In this document: one piece after another, positions 1-10,357 of the stretch
Layout of the letters: each line of letters starts with the position of its first letter
Numbering within the stretch: position 1 is the stretch's first letter
From: Megalonaias nervosa
Taxonomy: Eukaryota; Mollusca; Bivalvia; Unionida; Unionidae
Direction of reading: 5' to 3'
Length of the DNA: 64,000 bases
NCBI GenBank assembly: GCA_016617855.1
Contig: JAECUM010017426.1
Span: 1 to 64,000 of the forward strand
The notes under the pieces: generated by a model
The model's database searches: none
What the model was told of the DNA's origin: nothing
Seen by the model: the letters and a program-made list of their open reading frames with translations, nothing else
Position numbers and translations under genes: made by a program

Positions 1-308
1 TTAAGTTTGGTTTTCCTCTTCTTTATTTCTTTGGTACATACACATGTTGACTGCCCTGTCATGCGGTCTACCTCGGTAATATTGTAACAGTGCATAACTC
101 AGTTTCCGAACCATTGCAATGAGCAACAGCATAACACGGTATGTGCCGCGAATTACAAAACTGATTTTTTTCTTGGGGCAATTCAATCGCAATGTAACAA
201 TGTGCAAAATATCAAGTTGATAATTTCTATAAATAATCATTGTGAAGATTGACTAAATATACACATGCAATACTAGCTCATGCTTGTTTAAATATTCCAA
301 CAAAAATT

Positions 309-440
309 GTGGGTTTTGTGGGCTCTGTTGGTTGTGGGTTTTGTGGGTTTCGTTAGAACTGTGGGTTTTGTGGGCGTTGTGGGCGTTGTGGGTTTTGTTG
401 GATTTGTGGGTTTTGTGGGCTCTGTCGATTGTGGATTTTG
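309..440. repeat. G/T-rich minisatellite
   Basis: Imperfect tandem copies of a unit close to TGTGGGTTT/TGTGGGCGT run through this stretch. The Gly/Val/Phe-rich open frame across it is a by-product of the repeat. It lies immediately upstream of a TATA-like motif. Confidence 0.8.
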
Positions 441-448
441 TCAGGAGT

Positions 449-573
449 ATATAAGGCTTTGTGGGCGGCTTGTGGGAGTTCAGTCAGCTAGCAGCAATCA
501 AACTAGGTACATCACAGTTATTGTTAGCTACTATGTCGTAGCCTCAACTTGATTTGTTGTGGTTGAGGCTACG
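449..573 (+). promoter_or_regulatory. Possible core promoter with downstream hairpin
   Basis: A TATATAAGG box lies at about 449-457. An initiator-like TTCAGTC follows about 30 bases later near 479. A perfect 12-bp inverted repeat (537-548 with 562-573, 13-nt loop) then follows. No long reading frame is attached, so this could be the promoter of a short structured RNA or chance. The TATA box and hairpin are visible; promoter function is inferred. Confidence 0.3.
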
Positions 574-1447
574 AACTGATCCCATATCATGTAATGGAGC
601 AAAAAAAAAAATCATCACTAAGGTCAGAAAAACAAATAGTGTAGAAATCTACTACATAAGTATAATCATGTTGTGAAAGAAATTTTGCTTATTATGAATT
701 TATTAAGCCCTTACACGATACAATAAATTGACATGGTTACACTAACCTCGCCGTGTCCGCCATGACAGATAACGCAAGACTCTCGTCGTGACCCCTTTTC
801 TAAATAAGGCTTGCCAGACCATATTTGGATATTCTACGCTATGTTATTAATTGTTGAATGACACAACGAGCGAAGACGGAGAATGAATAGTAGCATTAAT
901 TGCGGAAACCAGTTTTTGTTGAGAAAAGGCAAGTGGCGAATAATGGCTTCTTGGTGGAATTTCAGTCACCCATAAACCATATTTACTTTTAATGTGCAGA
1001 ATTTCCAACTCAAACCGCGCCATAGTTTTACTACCATCTGTTTACGTTTCCAAATAAGGCCTCAGTGTCCTTATATGGCACACAAACAAACAAGGCTGAG
1101 AACGGAAGTAGTCATTATTTGAACTAATATGGCGGACGATCTAAGCGAAAATATCGGATAAGAAAGGTAAACGAGATTTTAAAACTATTTCTTCAATGAT
1201 TTGCAATAATTCCGGTATTAAATTAAAGGACTACTCAATTTATGTCATTATATGCAAGGAACATGTTCAAAATTGTTTATATTACCCGTCCACGAGGTAG
1301 GAGTAGGGGTACTAATATTAGTACTAAGTTATTGTGAGTTTTATTTTTTTAATTTTTTTATAATTTTGTTTTGTTTAGTTTATTATAGAGTTATGTAACT
1401 TTAGGCAATATTTTGGACAGTAAACTTTTGTTAAAGTTTATTTAAGC

Positions 1448-1486
<39 letters not shown>

Positions 1487-1997
1487 ACAAGGCTGTATGG
1501 TTAAACCGTGCAGTATTGATTTTCTCTCATCAAAACCAAGTCATGCTCCTGAGACAAGAGCTTCATCCGTTGTTTTGAAACAAAAACGGCCAGCAACGAA
1601 TAGACAGACATTCCAGCTGCTTGGTCTGTCCCAAAAGGGTATATGATAAAAGTGTAAAACAATGACGTTCATGACGTCACACACAACTCATGCTAACAAG
1701 CAAGAGTTATCCCCCCGTTCGATAATAAACCGGTGCAAATTAAAGACAGGACATCTGTAATGTATTTCCCAGTGGGTTATATGGTAAAGGTAGAGAATAT
1801 TGACTTTTTTTTTAAAGTCAAGCCCAGCTCTTGGTTGGTGAACGATAGGTTTCGCTTTGGTGTCAAATCACTATATAGATATCCAGAAAAATGTATTGCA
1901 TTTCTTTTGCGTGTTGCATTTGTTGTACATATACATCGTCATTTGCAAATTTGATAATTATTAATGTCGTTTAGTTTTATAACCTGTTTTGAATATA
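574..1997. other. Non-coding host sequence
   Basis: No supported gene. A (TA)n microsatellite lies at 1452-1485. Near 1130 a short frame starting ATGGCGGAC meets a stop after ten codons, just before a GTAAAC that could be a splice donor. It is too weak to call a gene. Confidence 0.6.
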
Positions 1998-2150
1998 GGA
2001 TTAAATGATCATGTTTGGGTATTTATCGATGTGTAAATTTTACCTAATCACTCACAAAGTAAATAAAGTCCGAAGGACTTTATGTAAACTTTGTGAGTGA
2101 TTAGGTAAAATTTACACATCGATAAATACCCAATCATGGTCATTTAATCC
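1998..2150. repeat. Near-perfect 153-bp palindrome
   Basis: Arms 1998-2060 and 2088-2150 are reverse complements with only about three mismatches. The spacer itself contains the palindrome ATAAAGTCC-GAA-GGACTTTAT. The arm sequence (GGTATTTATCGATGTGTAAA core) recurs singly near 2470-2560 and 47695-47760, and as a second palindrome at 46751-46908. It is therefore a terminal module of a repeat family. Confidence 0.85.
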
Positions 2151-2708
2151 TTATAATATCAATTTACTTCCTTTCTAACAACAGATCAGCAGATTTATTC
2201 AACAAAACATTCACTTTTATGTACCTCGAAGTTTTCTTTCATTAGCCTCTTAACTGCGATAGAATACATAGCCCTATCTTCGCCAGCCAAGATTCATTGA
2301 TTCTTTATACAGTGATACAGACTAGAAAGTCATAGCGGGTCATGCCAGTGATGTATTGTTATGATCATTATTTTAATAGATAAAAAATGGTTGTTGCGGT
2401 TACACCAGGAATATTCCTTTTTTTTTGAAAATTACGCTTACGTATGGCACGAAGGACTTTATGTAAACTTTGTGAGTGATTAGGTAAAATTTACGTTAAC
2501 TTTGTGAGTGATTAGGTAAAATTTACACATCGATAAATACCCAACCATGATCATTTAATCCTTATAATTCCAATTTTGTCCTTTCTATCGTCAAATGAAC
2601 GTATTCCATCAACAATGCATTTGAATTGAAGTAGCGCGTAGTTTCCTTTCATTCACCGCTTCACATCGCCCCATAATACATAACCTGCACATAATGACAA
2701 GAATAGAT

Positions 2709-3490
2709 TGACTGCTGTCACAGTTACATTTATTCAGAAACTTCATACTTTACATCTTAGGCAATGGATACCCGTGGTTTGAACACATTTCGTTTATTTA
2801 CAACATTCTTGTTCAATTTTAGTCAGTCCCTTCTGCTACGTCAGATGACCATGACCTTACATAATAACAGCTGATAAGGATTGAACAAGTGTGCTAAATT
2901 AAATTTCCAATAAAACCTGAAATCATTATGGATTTTATCAATGAACAACATGGAAATATGAACAAGATGATGCTATCCCTTGCTAAAATAAAGGTAACAA
3001 TGAAATAAATTGTATACAGGAATAACATTTATGTCATTCTCAACAGCGTTAATGCTTAACAAGGCCAGTTGAGTGATCTAATGTGAAATGAAATGTGACT
3101 ACTGTCACAGTGACGTTTTTTAATAAACTTCATACTTTACATCTTAGGCAATGGCTACCCTTAGTGTCAGTACATTTATTTTTATAGAAAAGCAATAACA
3201 ATATTCTTATATAATTTTAGTCCTATCTGCAACGTTAGATGACAATGACCTTGCATAATAACAAACTGATGGGGATAGAAAGTGTGCTAAATGAAATTCC
3301 CAAGCAAACCGTAAATCATTATGAATTTTATCAATGAACAACATGGAAATATGAACAAGATGATGTTACCCCTTACCAAAATAAAGGTAAAAATTAAATA
3401 CATTTTATGCAGGAATAACATTTTATATCATTTTCAAGAGCGTTAATACTTAACAAGACCCTTTTAGTTATCTAATGTGAAATTAAATGT
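2709..3490. repeat. ~390-bp direct tandem duplication
   Basis: Segment 2709-3095 is repeated as 3096-3490 with scattered differences. Shared blocks include CTTCATACTTTACATCTTAG and ATGAACAACATGGAAATATG. The second copy includes the last codons and stop of the recombinase gene, so the first copy carries a duplicate of that gene's tail inside its presumed 3' UTR. Confidence 0.85.
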
Positions 3491-5694
3491 GCATTTGTTA
3501 AATGTAGAGTTGCTAGCAAAACCGACCATATGTTTTGTTTGGTTGCATAGTTGAGTATTGGAGTGCTGGAAGGACTGTGCGATTAGAGTGTTCGAACTTT
3601 GGATTGGAGAGTTTATCAATCGTTGCTGACTTTGATCTGAAGTGAAAGGTGGGTTGGTGTTAGGGTCTGATACAGACAGAGCTTGACCACCATTTGCCAT
3701 ATTTTCCAAAACTGAACTAATTAGTTGTTTTTGTTCAGTGCTAGGTCTTCGACAGTAAGTTTTTAGAGACTCCTCACGTTTGTGGTCTGTCATAAACAAA
3801 ATATTTCTAGTTTCAAACCCAGCATCACTCATAGCTTGAATTGCTGTTGCACGGAGTGAGTGACCAGTGTAGCGTTGCACTCCAGCATTCTTGCATATGT
3901 CTGGCATGAATGAGGAGAACTGCTTTGGTTTCACCGGTTCACAAGTATACCATTTGTCAGCAAATTCAGGAGATCTTAGTGATTCTTTACTGCATTGCGT
4001 AAATAAGACCTTTGCTGCTTTGGCACATTTCTGAAGGAAAATTGTTACAGATTTCACTGGGCAAGTGTTGGTGCCAGTTGCGTACATTCTTTTGTCTGAC
4101 GTTTCTTCTAGCTTCTCATCAACACCACCTTGGTGTTTTTTTTTATGTGTTTCATGATTTAGAGTAATGTACTCCATGCCAGATTCATCATTTTCAAATT
4201 TTAAGGAAGTTAGGCTCAGTTGATGATGAAATTCTATACCTCTGGTCACAAAATGAATAGCCAGCAGATACCATATTTTGAATCGAAGGGCAACAGGGTC
4301 AAATTTTTGAAGATACGCATTGATTTTTCCTAATTCTTCCAGTGAAATTACTTGGTAGTGCTGGGTTGGCCTTGAAATACCTGATTTTAAATTCAATTTC
4401 AGTTTTGCATTTAACATCGAATTAGCATATTTGAATTCTTTGTCTTTGACAATGTCAATATCTTTTCCATTGTCCTTCAAGTATCTGTTTATGGCAGCAC
4501 GAACATTTTTCAAGGAATTCTTGTGATATTCTTGTGCCTGATCGGCTGGCATTTTTGTGCCCCTTGATGATAAAAATTTTGGTTGGGCCTCAGCGTAGAA
4601 CCGTCTTAAGTGGCCACTCAGCTCGTCTGGTCTGATTGTGTTGAAGTCAAGTTTGTATCCAATAATTTCAACGCACCAAGCTATACGTAAATAGAAAAAT
4701 ATTCAGAGTACTACAGTTCTTACACTTGGCAAAGTCATTTTGAAATGCACATAAAAACAACCTTTCCTGCAATTTGTACATATATTGTATACTTATGTTT
4801 GGGATTCATGTATGTAATATGGTGATATTAGTAATTATATCCTTCAGCATTTAAAGTCTTTGAAATTTGTACAGAAGATTTATATCTTCAGAAGAAGAAT
4901 AGCAACGCAAAAAGTCATGTAATTTCTTTTTCATTGAAATTAATGACTACACATCCAAAATAATTTAACTTAGCAAAACGATCACTTTATGGATTATTAT
5001 ATACATTTTTGAATGGTGTTAAGTCACATTTTGGAGATATCATTAAATTGTCATGTCAACATAGTATGTACTATGTCAATATATATGTTCAAGATCTATC
5101 CATCAAAGATATTTCATGCGAATAATCTGATTGTCTTTTTCTTGTAGTTTTACCATTTAAAAATTTCATTCAGTCTTTGAATAATGGTCTGATAAATGTT
5201 TTCTTTTTATTTTTGTGTAAGTGGTCATATTCACACTATGCCACCAACACCCACACACGTTTGAAAATAAGTAAACGAAATTAATTTTAAAAAATTTAAA
5301 ATTTACCATTGAAAACCCAAATGCCCCATTTTGTGATTCGTTTAGTAGCCTCTGAGTATTGATTTATTTCAATAGCTTTTAAGTCCTCATCAGATAATTT
5401 CTTGAATCTTGGTTTATAACCCTCAGCTGCCTCAAAATTGGCTGTCCCAGTTCCCACGCTATTATTGTTGTTGTTGTGTATGGCTAGGGTGATGGAGGTC
5501 ATGGGGTGCTCTCTGAGGGAATTTATCAATCTCTGTTCTGTTTCATTTTCAGCGCTTGTAATATCCATCTCAATATCATCAAATCCATCTCCATCTGCTT
5601 CAATCGCTGCTATTATTTCTTTTAACTCCTTCTCATCAAATTGTTCAAAAAAATCCGCAGATAATTGCAGTGAAAAATCACCGTAATCGGCCAT
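3464..5694 (-). CDS. Two-exon tyrosine recombinase-like protein (DUF3504/ZMYM-Crypton family)
   Basis: Exon 1 is 5694-5307 and exon 2 is 4680-3464, joined by a ~626-bp intron with GT (GTAAAT) and AG (ACGTATAG) borders. The phase is kept, giving about 534 residues. Exon 1 encodes an acidic N-terminus that starts MADYGDF. Exon 2 encodes the catalytic domain. The tyrosine-recombinase residues are visible: an Arg in the motif HFVTRGIEF, the HxxR box in TGHSLRATA, a His in TDHKRE, and a candidate nucleophile Tyr in LKTYCRR. The C-terminal ~80 residues are Ser/Thr/Gln/Asn-rich. Such proteins are known as Crypton recombinases and as domesticated KCTD1/ZMYM2/QRICH1 relatives. Repeats on both sides suggest a mobile-element gene rather than a host gene. 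No stop or frameshift interrupts it. Confidence 0.75.
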
Positions 5695-6114
5695 TTTGCT
5701 CGACTATGTAGCAGACGAACGCTAAATTGTATAGTAAACTATGCATTTCATTCAAAGAATATTGGGAAAAGTATAAAAGGGCATTAGTTATATTTATTTG
5801 CTGAATTTAAAATTTAAGAGATGAAACAATCGTTTCAGAATGATGTGTCTGCAATGTTTATTTATATTGTAAACCGAAAGTAGTCCCAGAATTTATCGAT
5901 GTGTAAAAAATTCCAGATTAGTATCACGTGACCCTTTACATCCAATCATATTGCAGAAAATCCGTTTCACTCATAAAAATTGGAATTATGATGAATTATT
6001 ACTTTAATTTGTAAGGCGTTATGTTATATAGCAGTACACAATAGAAGTCTCATTAGGGTTATAGGTTATGCATCACCTAAGGAACACTTGCTTTGCCATG
6101 TTAACTGAAACTAT

Positions 6115-7039
6115 TGTTATGTATATGTAATTTAATTACTTGTGTGTTAGTTTTAAATTCTTTTTTATTTTAATTTTGTTTCATTACATTTTATTGTAAT
6201 GATAATTTTCATTAGATTTGAGTCTCTTTTCGGAAAATTGGCTTGACCCGATTAGAATGTAACCGCTGCTTAAGCACTATTTTTAGCTCCTCTTGGTTCG
6301 TAGATCTTGTAAATACCGGGTGAATACGATTGGCTATTACCAAGGTCATTTTCGGCCCACGTGTTAGCTGAATTGTAACAGCCTTTCTATTTTTTTATTT
6401 CCAGTGTGAGAATTTGATTCTTAGATAGAGCTATTCTTGCATACGTGATAAATGGCATTTTTGTATTGCGCTGTTCAAATCAGTAAGTCACGTGAGACAC
6501 CATGTGATCTAAAATCGAGGTTTAAAACAGCAATTTTCTACTAGATCTATTGAGTTGTATTTTAAACCTTGTGGGCTCAAGAGGTTTTTATATTTGTTGC
6601 CAGCTTGTTCTGAAGTTCGTTTACTTCTTGGAATTTAATAATTCATTCTCTAGAAAACTACACAAGTGCTTTATATTTATTAAAGTTCTGGGAGAAAGAT
6701 ATTCAGTGGAAATTTTTTCTGGAATTCTAAACGGAAACATTATAAACTGTGATTCAATCGAGGATCTGTTGCTACCAGTACAACGACTTTATCTGACGTC
6801 ATCGCCTCCATATTGGAACGTCATCGAGATTCGAACCTGGATTCAATTAGAACTGTTTAGTGATAGGATTTATATTTTTCAATTTTAGGATTAATTTTTG
6901 GATTATATTCACAAACCGTAAGTCCTATTTCCTATTTGTACATTGTGTTCAAGGGAAATAAATTATTTTGTTAAAATTTACAAAGCTTGTTGGCTTCACT
7001 CTTTTCTTTTGTTACATTTGTACGAGCCTACACGTAACA
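6115..7039 (+). mobile_element. Solo LTR of the Gmr1-like gypsy family
   Basis: It starts TGTTATGTATATGTAAT and ends CACGTAACA. The sequence is homologous, in opposite orientation, to the LTRs at 38214-39136 and 44278-44968. A 4-bp target duplication CTAT flanks it (6111-6114 and 7040-7043). There is no internal coding sequence, so LTR-LTR recombination removed the body. The 112-residue open frame inside is not a gene. Confidence 0.88.
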
Positions 7040-7581
7040 CTATATTAAATGTGTTTTCTGAATATTATATAACTTTGTTTTAGAATGTACAATGTTTCTT
7101 TCATTTTCCGAAAATCAAAAATCGGCCATCATAAAACAACGAAAAGCATATCGTGGAAGGGAAGGGAACTATTGATTTCGTAAATTATTCATTTTTATCG
7201 ATAACATAAAACCATAACTAGCTGTAAATCTGAAATATAAAGAATATTTATAATCATGATCCATAAGCTTTATTGATTCATATATAATGGGCCATTCTAT
7301 CTTTATTTAATCCATGCCTGAGATACATAATACCGTGAAGGAAACAAGTATTAAAGTCCAGATTTTTATCTTCAAAGTGACTCCAAAGGAAAGCAACTAT
7401 GAGAATACCGTCTCTGCAATGAATCGGATTCCTAAACGTGAATTCAGGGACCTTTATGAACACTGCATCTCCTTGGACGATAGAACTGGTGAACTTAAAT
7501 TACTCTCTGTATTCAATACAAGAATAAAGAATTGAATGCTAATAAATGTATGAATCTATCTTCAACTAAGTTTTATCCAAA

Positions 7582-7583
<2 letters not shown>

Positions 7584-7659
<76 letters not shown>
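7584..7659. repeat. (TA)n microsatellite
   Basis: About 38 uninterrupted TA units abutting a palindromic element. The poly(Ile-Tyr) frame across it is spurious. Confidence 0.95.
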
Positions 7660-7662
<3 letters not shown>

Positions 7663-7672
7663 ATATATGTAT

Positions 7673-7806
7673 AGTATGTACGCTGTATCAAAAATATACC
7701 ACGAGATGTATAAATTTTTCATTTAAAGGAAACGAAGCATGCTGAGTTTCCTTTTAATGAAAAATGTATACAACGAGTGGTATATCGTTGATACAGCGTA
7801 CATACT
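7673..7806. repeat. 134-bp palindromic element (MITE/foldback-like)
   Basis: Two arms of about 65 bp, starting AGTATGTACGCTGTATCA and ending in its reverse complement, meet around GCATGC at 7738-7743 with roughly 10% mismatch. A (TA)n tract directly precedes it, consistent with insertion in or next to TA repeats. No coding content. Confidence 0.8.
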
Positions 7807-8262
7807 TTGCATATACTTTATTTATATCACATACAAATACAAATATTTGCCCTTTGAACGGAGTTCAGATTTACTACAGGAAGCCGTGTATTGACCTAGT
7901 GAATGAACTCCTCACATCCCCGATTGTGTCCGCTACAAAATGTAGTTCTCTGCCGTAGTGGCTATTTACCTCTGCATATTGATAACTTGATTGTTTTCTT
8001 TTCTTGGTTTCTATTTTTCTCCACATTGATTAAATCAATATAATACACACTTATGATTTAAACATGAAAGATGGTTGTAATGATAAAAATAGAGCAGTAG
8101 CAACACATGGATAGCTACACCATTCAAATACCGGCGCATGGAGATTAATGTGGAATAGAAACTAAGCCTACTGACGAACCAACAAGAGGTAATTAAAATA
8201 TTTTAATATATTTACAGTTGATCTAAGTCATTATTCTGCTTTAGCAACAGTACAACCGACCC

Positions 8263-8267
<5 letters not shown>

Positions 8268-8305
<38 letters not shown>

Positions 8306-8501
8306 GGTTTGACTTTAAAACTCTGTCTCTGTCTGTCTGTCTGTCTGTCTCTGTCTCTCTCTCTCTCTGTCTCTCTGTCTCTCTCATCCTTTGGTCGGTT
8401 TGACTTAACTTTTACCATCATTCATAAGTCCAGAGATATTGTCGAAAAATCCTCCACGTTCGCCATTTCATAGATTTTAGCCCGTATCCTGCTACGATGG
8501 T

Positions 8502-8546
<45 letters not shown>
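8268..8546. repeat. Paired (TC)n and (GA)n microsatellites
   Basis: A (TC)n tract spans 8268-8302. A CTGT/CT mixed tract spans about 8325-8385. A (GA)n tract of opposite polarity spans 8504-8546. The flank GTCGGTTTGACTT occurs twice, next to the TC tracts. The pair could fold on itself. Confidence 0.9.
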
Positions 8547-8549
<3 letters not shown>

Positions 8550-9159
8550 TTGGACATTTTCATATTTAAATAATAATAATCGATTTTTTAGAACATTATG
8601 GTATGTTTAAGAAAAAACAAAAAAAAAACAAAACAGAATATTAAATATATCACAGTATGTGTACCACGTAACCGAGGAATTTACTGGTTTGCAACATTGT
8701 ATCATTGATAAACACTGTTGATAAATCCCAAGGAAAATACACACGTATCGTTACGACGAACGATATTCTTGTAGGTTACTTGGTGTAATTTCTATTTCAA
8801 GGTTTTAATCCAGCCCAAATTCCTTTTCTCTCTCGTTCCACATTTCTGCGCAGTTTGTCCGTTATGCTTGAGAGGGGAGGGGAGAACAGAAAGCAGAAAG
8901 GATTGTGATGAAAATGTGTACCATATTAAATTAATTTAGAAAACGGGGATTATTAATACTTTTCATCATTATTTTTCATACGTCACTAATTTGTGGAAAT
9001 TGATCATTGGTCTAGAATCAACTGCAGACGCTCGCGAGAATGTTTGTATATGCGTATTATTGCGCCATGGGCGGATCACAATTTGAGATACCAATAGTAT
9101 TGGTATATCAAATTGCTTTATACCAACACTTTAAATGCATGTTATTTTTTAACGTATGT

Positions 9160-9161
<2 letters not shown>

Positions 9162-9246
<85 letters not shown>
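9162..9246. repeat. (TA)n microsatellite
   Basis: More than 40 TA units. Other simple tracts in the otherwise gene-free stretch 7807-10357 are (ATT)n at 9460-9487 and (TC)n at 10195-10238. Confidence 0.95.
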
Positions 9247-9252
<6 letters not shown>

Positions 9253-9456
9253 CTAGGAAGTCGTGCATAATTGGATATGTAATTTCAAACTTTTTATCTC
9301 CAATCGCACGTTCCTAACATGTCATCCCAATTTTGAATCATGACCCGTTTCAACATGCATATATGATATATAATAATTTATTAAACGGTGTTTTGGGTAT
9401 CAGTTAGATATATTGCGTTTGAAAGTTAACCATGAAGCCGTAATATTTGCATGACG

Positions 9457-9488
<32 letters not shown>

Positions 9489-10192
9489 AATCTTCTAAAA
9501 CAAGTCAAGGCACTAACTCCCTCTATTATATTGCAACGTTCTGCTTTGTTTGTAAGGATTTCTGTTTTATATAAGCAGAATATAGAAGACCGTGACCTAA
9601 CCAAGGCTAAAGTAAAACGTAAGTAAACCTCATCGTCATTCCTGTTTACACCCTTTCAGTCACGATCTGTTTGATCCGAACAAGTGTATTGAACGTGACG
9701 TCAGCGATTGGCAGTAAGCACGCACATGCCGTAAAATACAATGTCAGAATGATCAATCAAGAAATGCAGGTCACACTTTGCCTAACATCTGTACTACACT
9801 TGCGAGTAGGCATGCCCAAAGACGGTTCTACTATATCATACATACAATTTCAACTCTTTATAATGTGAACATATCTGGTCCAGTATTCATGAAACTTTCG
9901 CAACATAATTAAACATCATCTGACAATCTTGTAATAAGGAGAAAACTCGGGTTAGCATTGTTAGCAAGTCCAGAAAGTCATTTACTTTAGTCAACTACAA
10001 ATATTATTAGTCAGTATAGCCAGGACAGCAAATATGTAAAACACCTTATCGTATGTGGACGTTATGATTGTTTAATAACTATTAAATTAACGAATTTTGT
10101 GTTATATATATATATCCAACATATTATCAACTTTCCTTGGTAATTTTCCGATAAGAAGAAATTACGTATTACGTGTTTAGGAAATACATCGT

Positions 10193-10242
<50 letters not shown>

Positions 10243-10357
10243 ATTTGGATGGCAAACACTGTGAGATGCGTTTTGATGAATGGGAGTGAAAATACATTTA
10301 GTTACGTCACGTGCAAGAACTGTCCATATTTAGTCTCTAGAAGCAACTTAATACGAG

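Larger units (their letters stand above)
1998..5996 (-). mobile_element. Tyrosine-recombinase-bearing mobile element (Crypton-like)
   Basis: The left part (about 1998-2460) and the right end (about 5870-5996, ending in AAAATTGGAATTATGAT) both reappear in two tandem shorter copies at 46.75-48.6 kb that lack the central gene. This suggests one autonomous element with internally deleted relatives. The centre holds a spliced minus-strand recombinase gene. The left module edge ATAATTCCAATTT and the right end AAATTGGAATTAT form a short inverted repeat. Exact ends and target duplication are uncertain. Cryptons classically lack inverted repeats, so the class name is tentative. Confidence 0.5.

Noticed and set aside
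7532..7726. Poly(Ile-Tyr) protein frames, also at 9040-9270 and 57870-58112
   Set aside because: Translation of (TA)n microsatellites.
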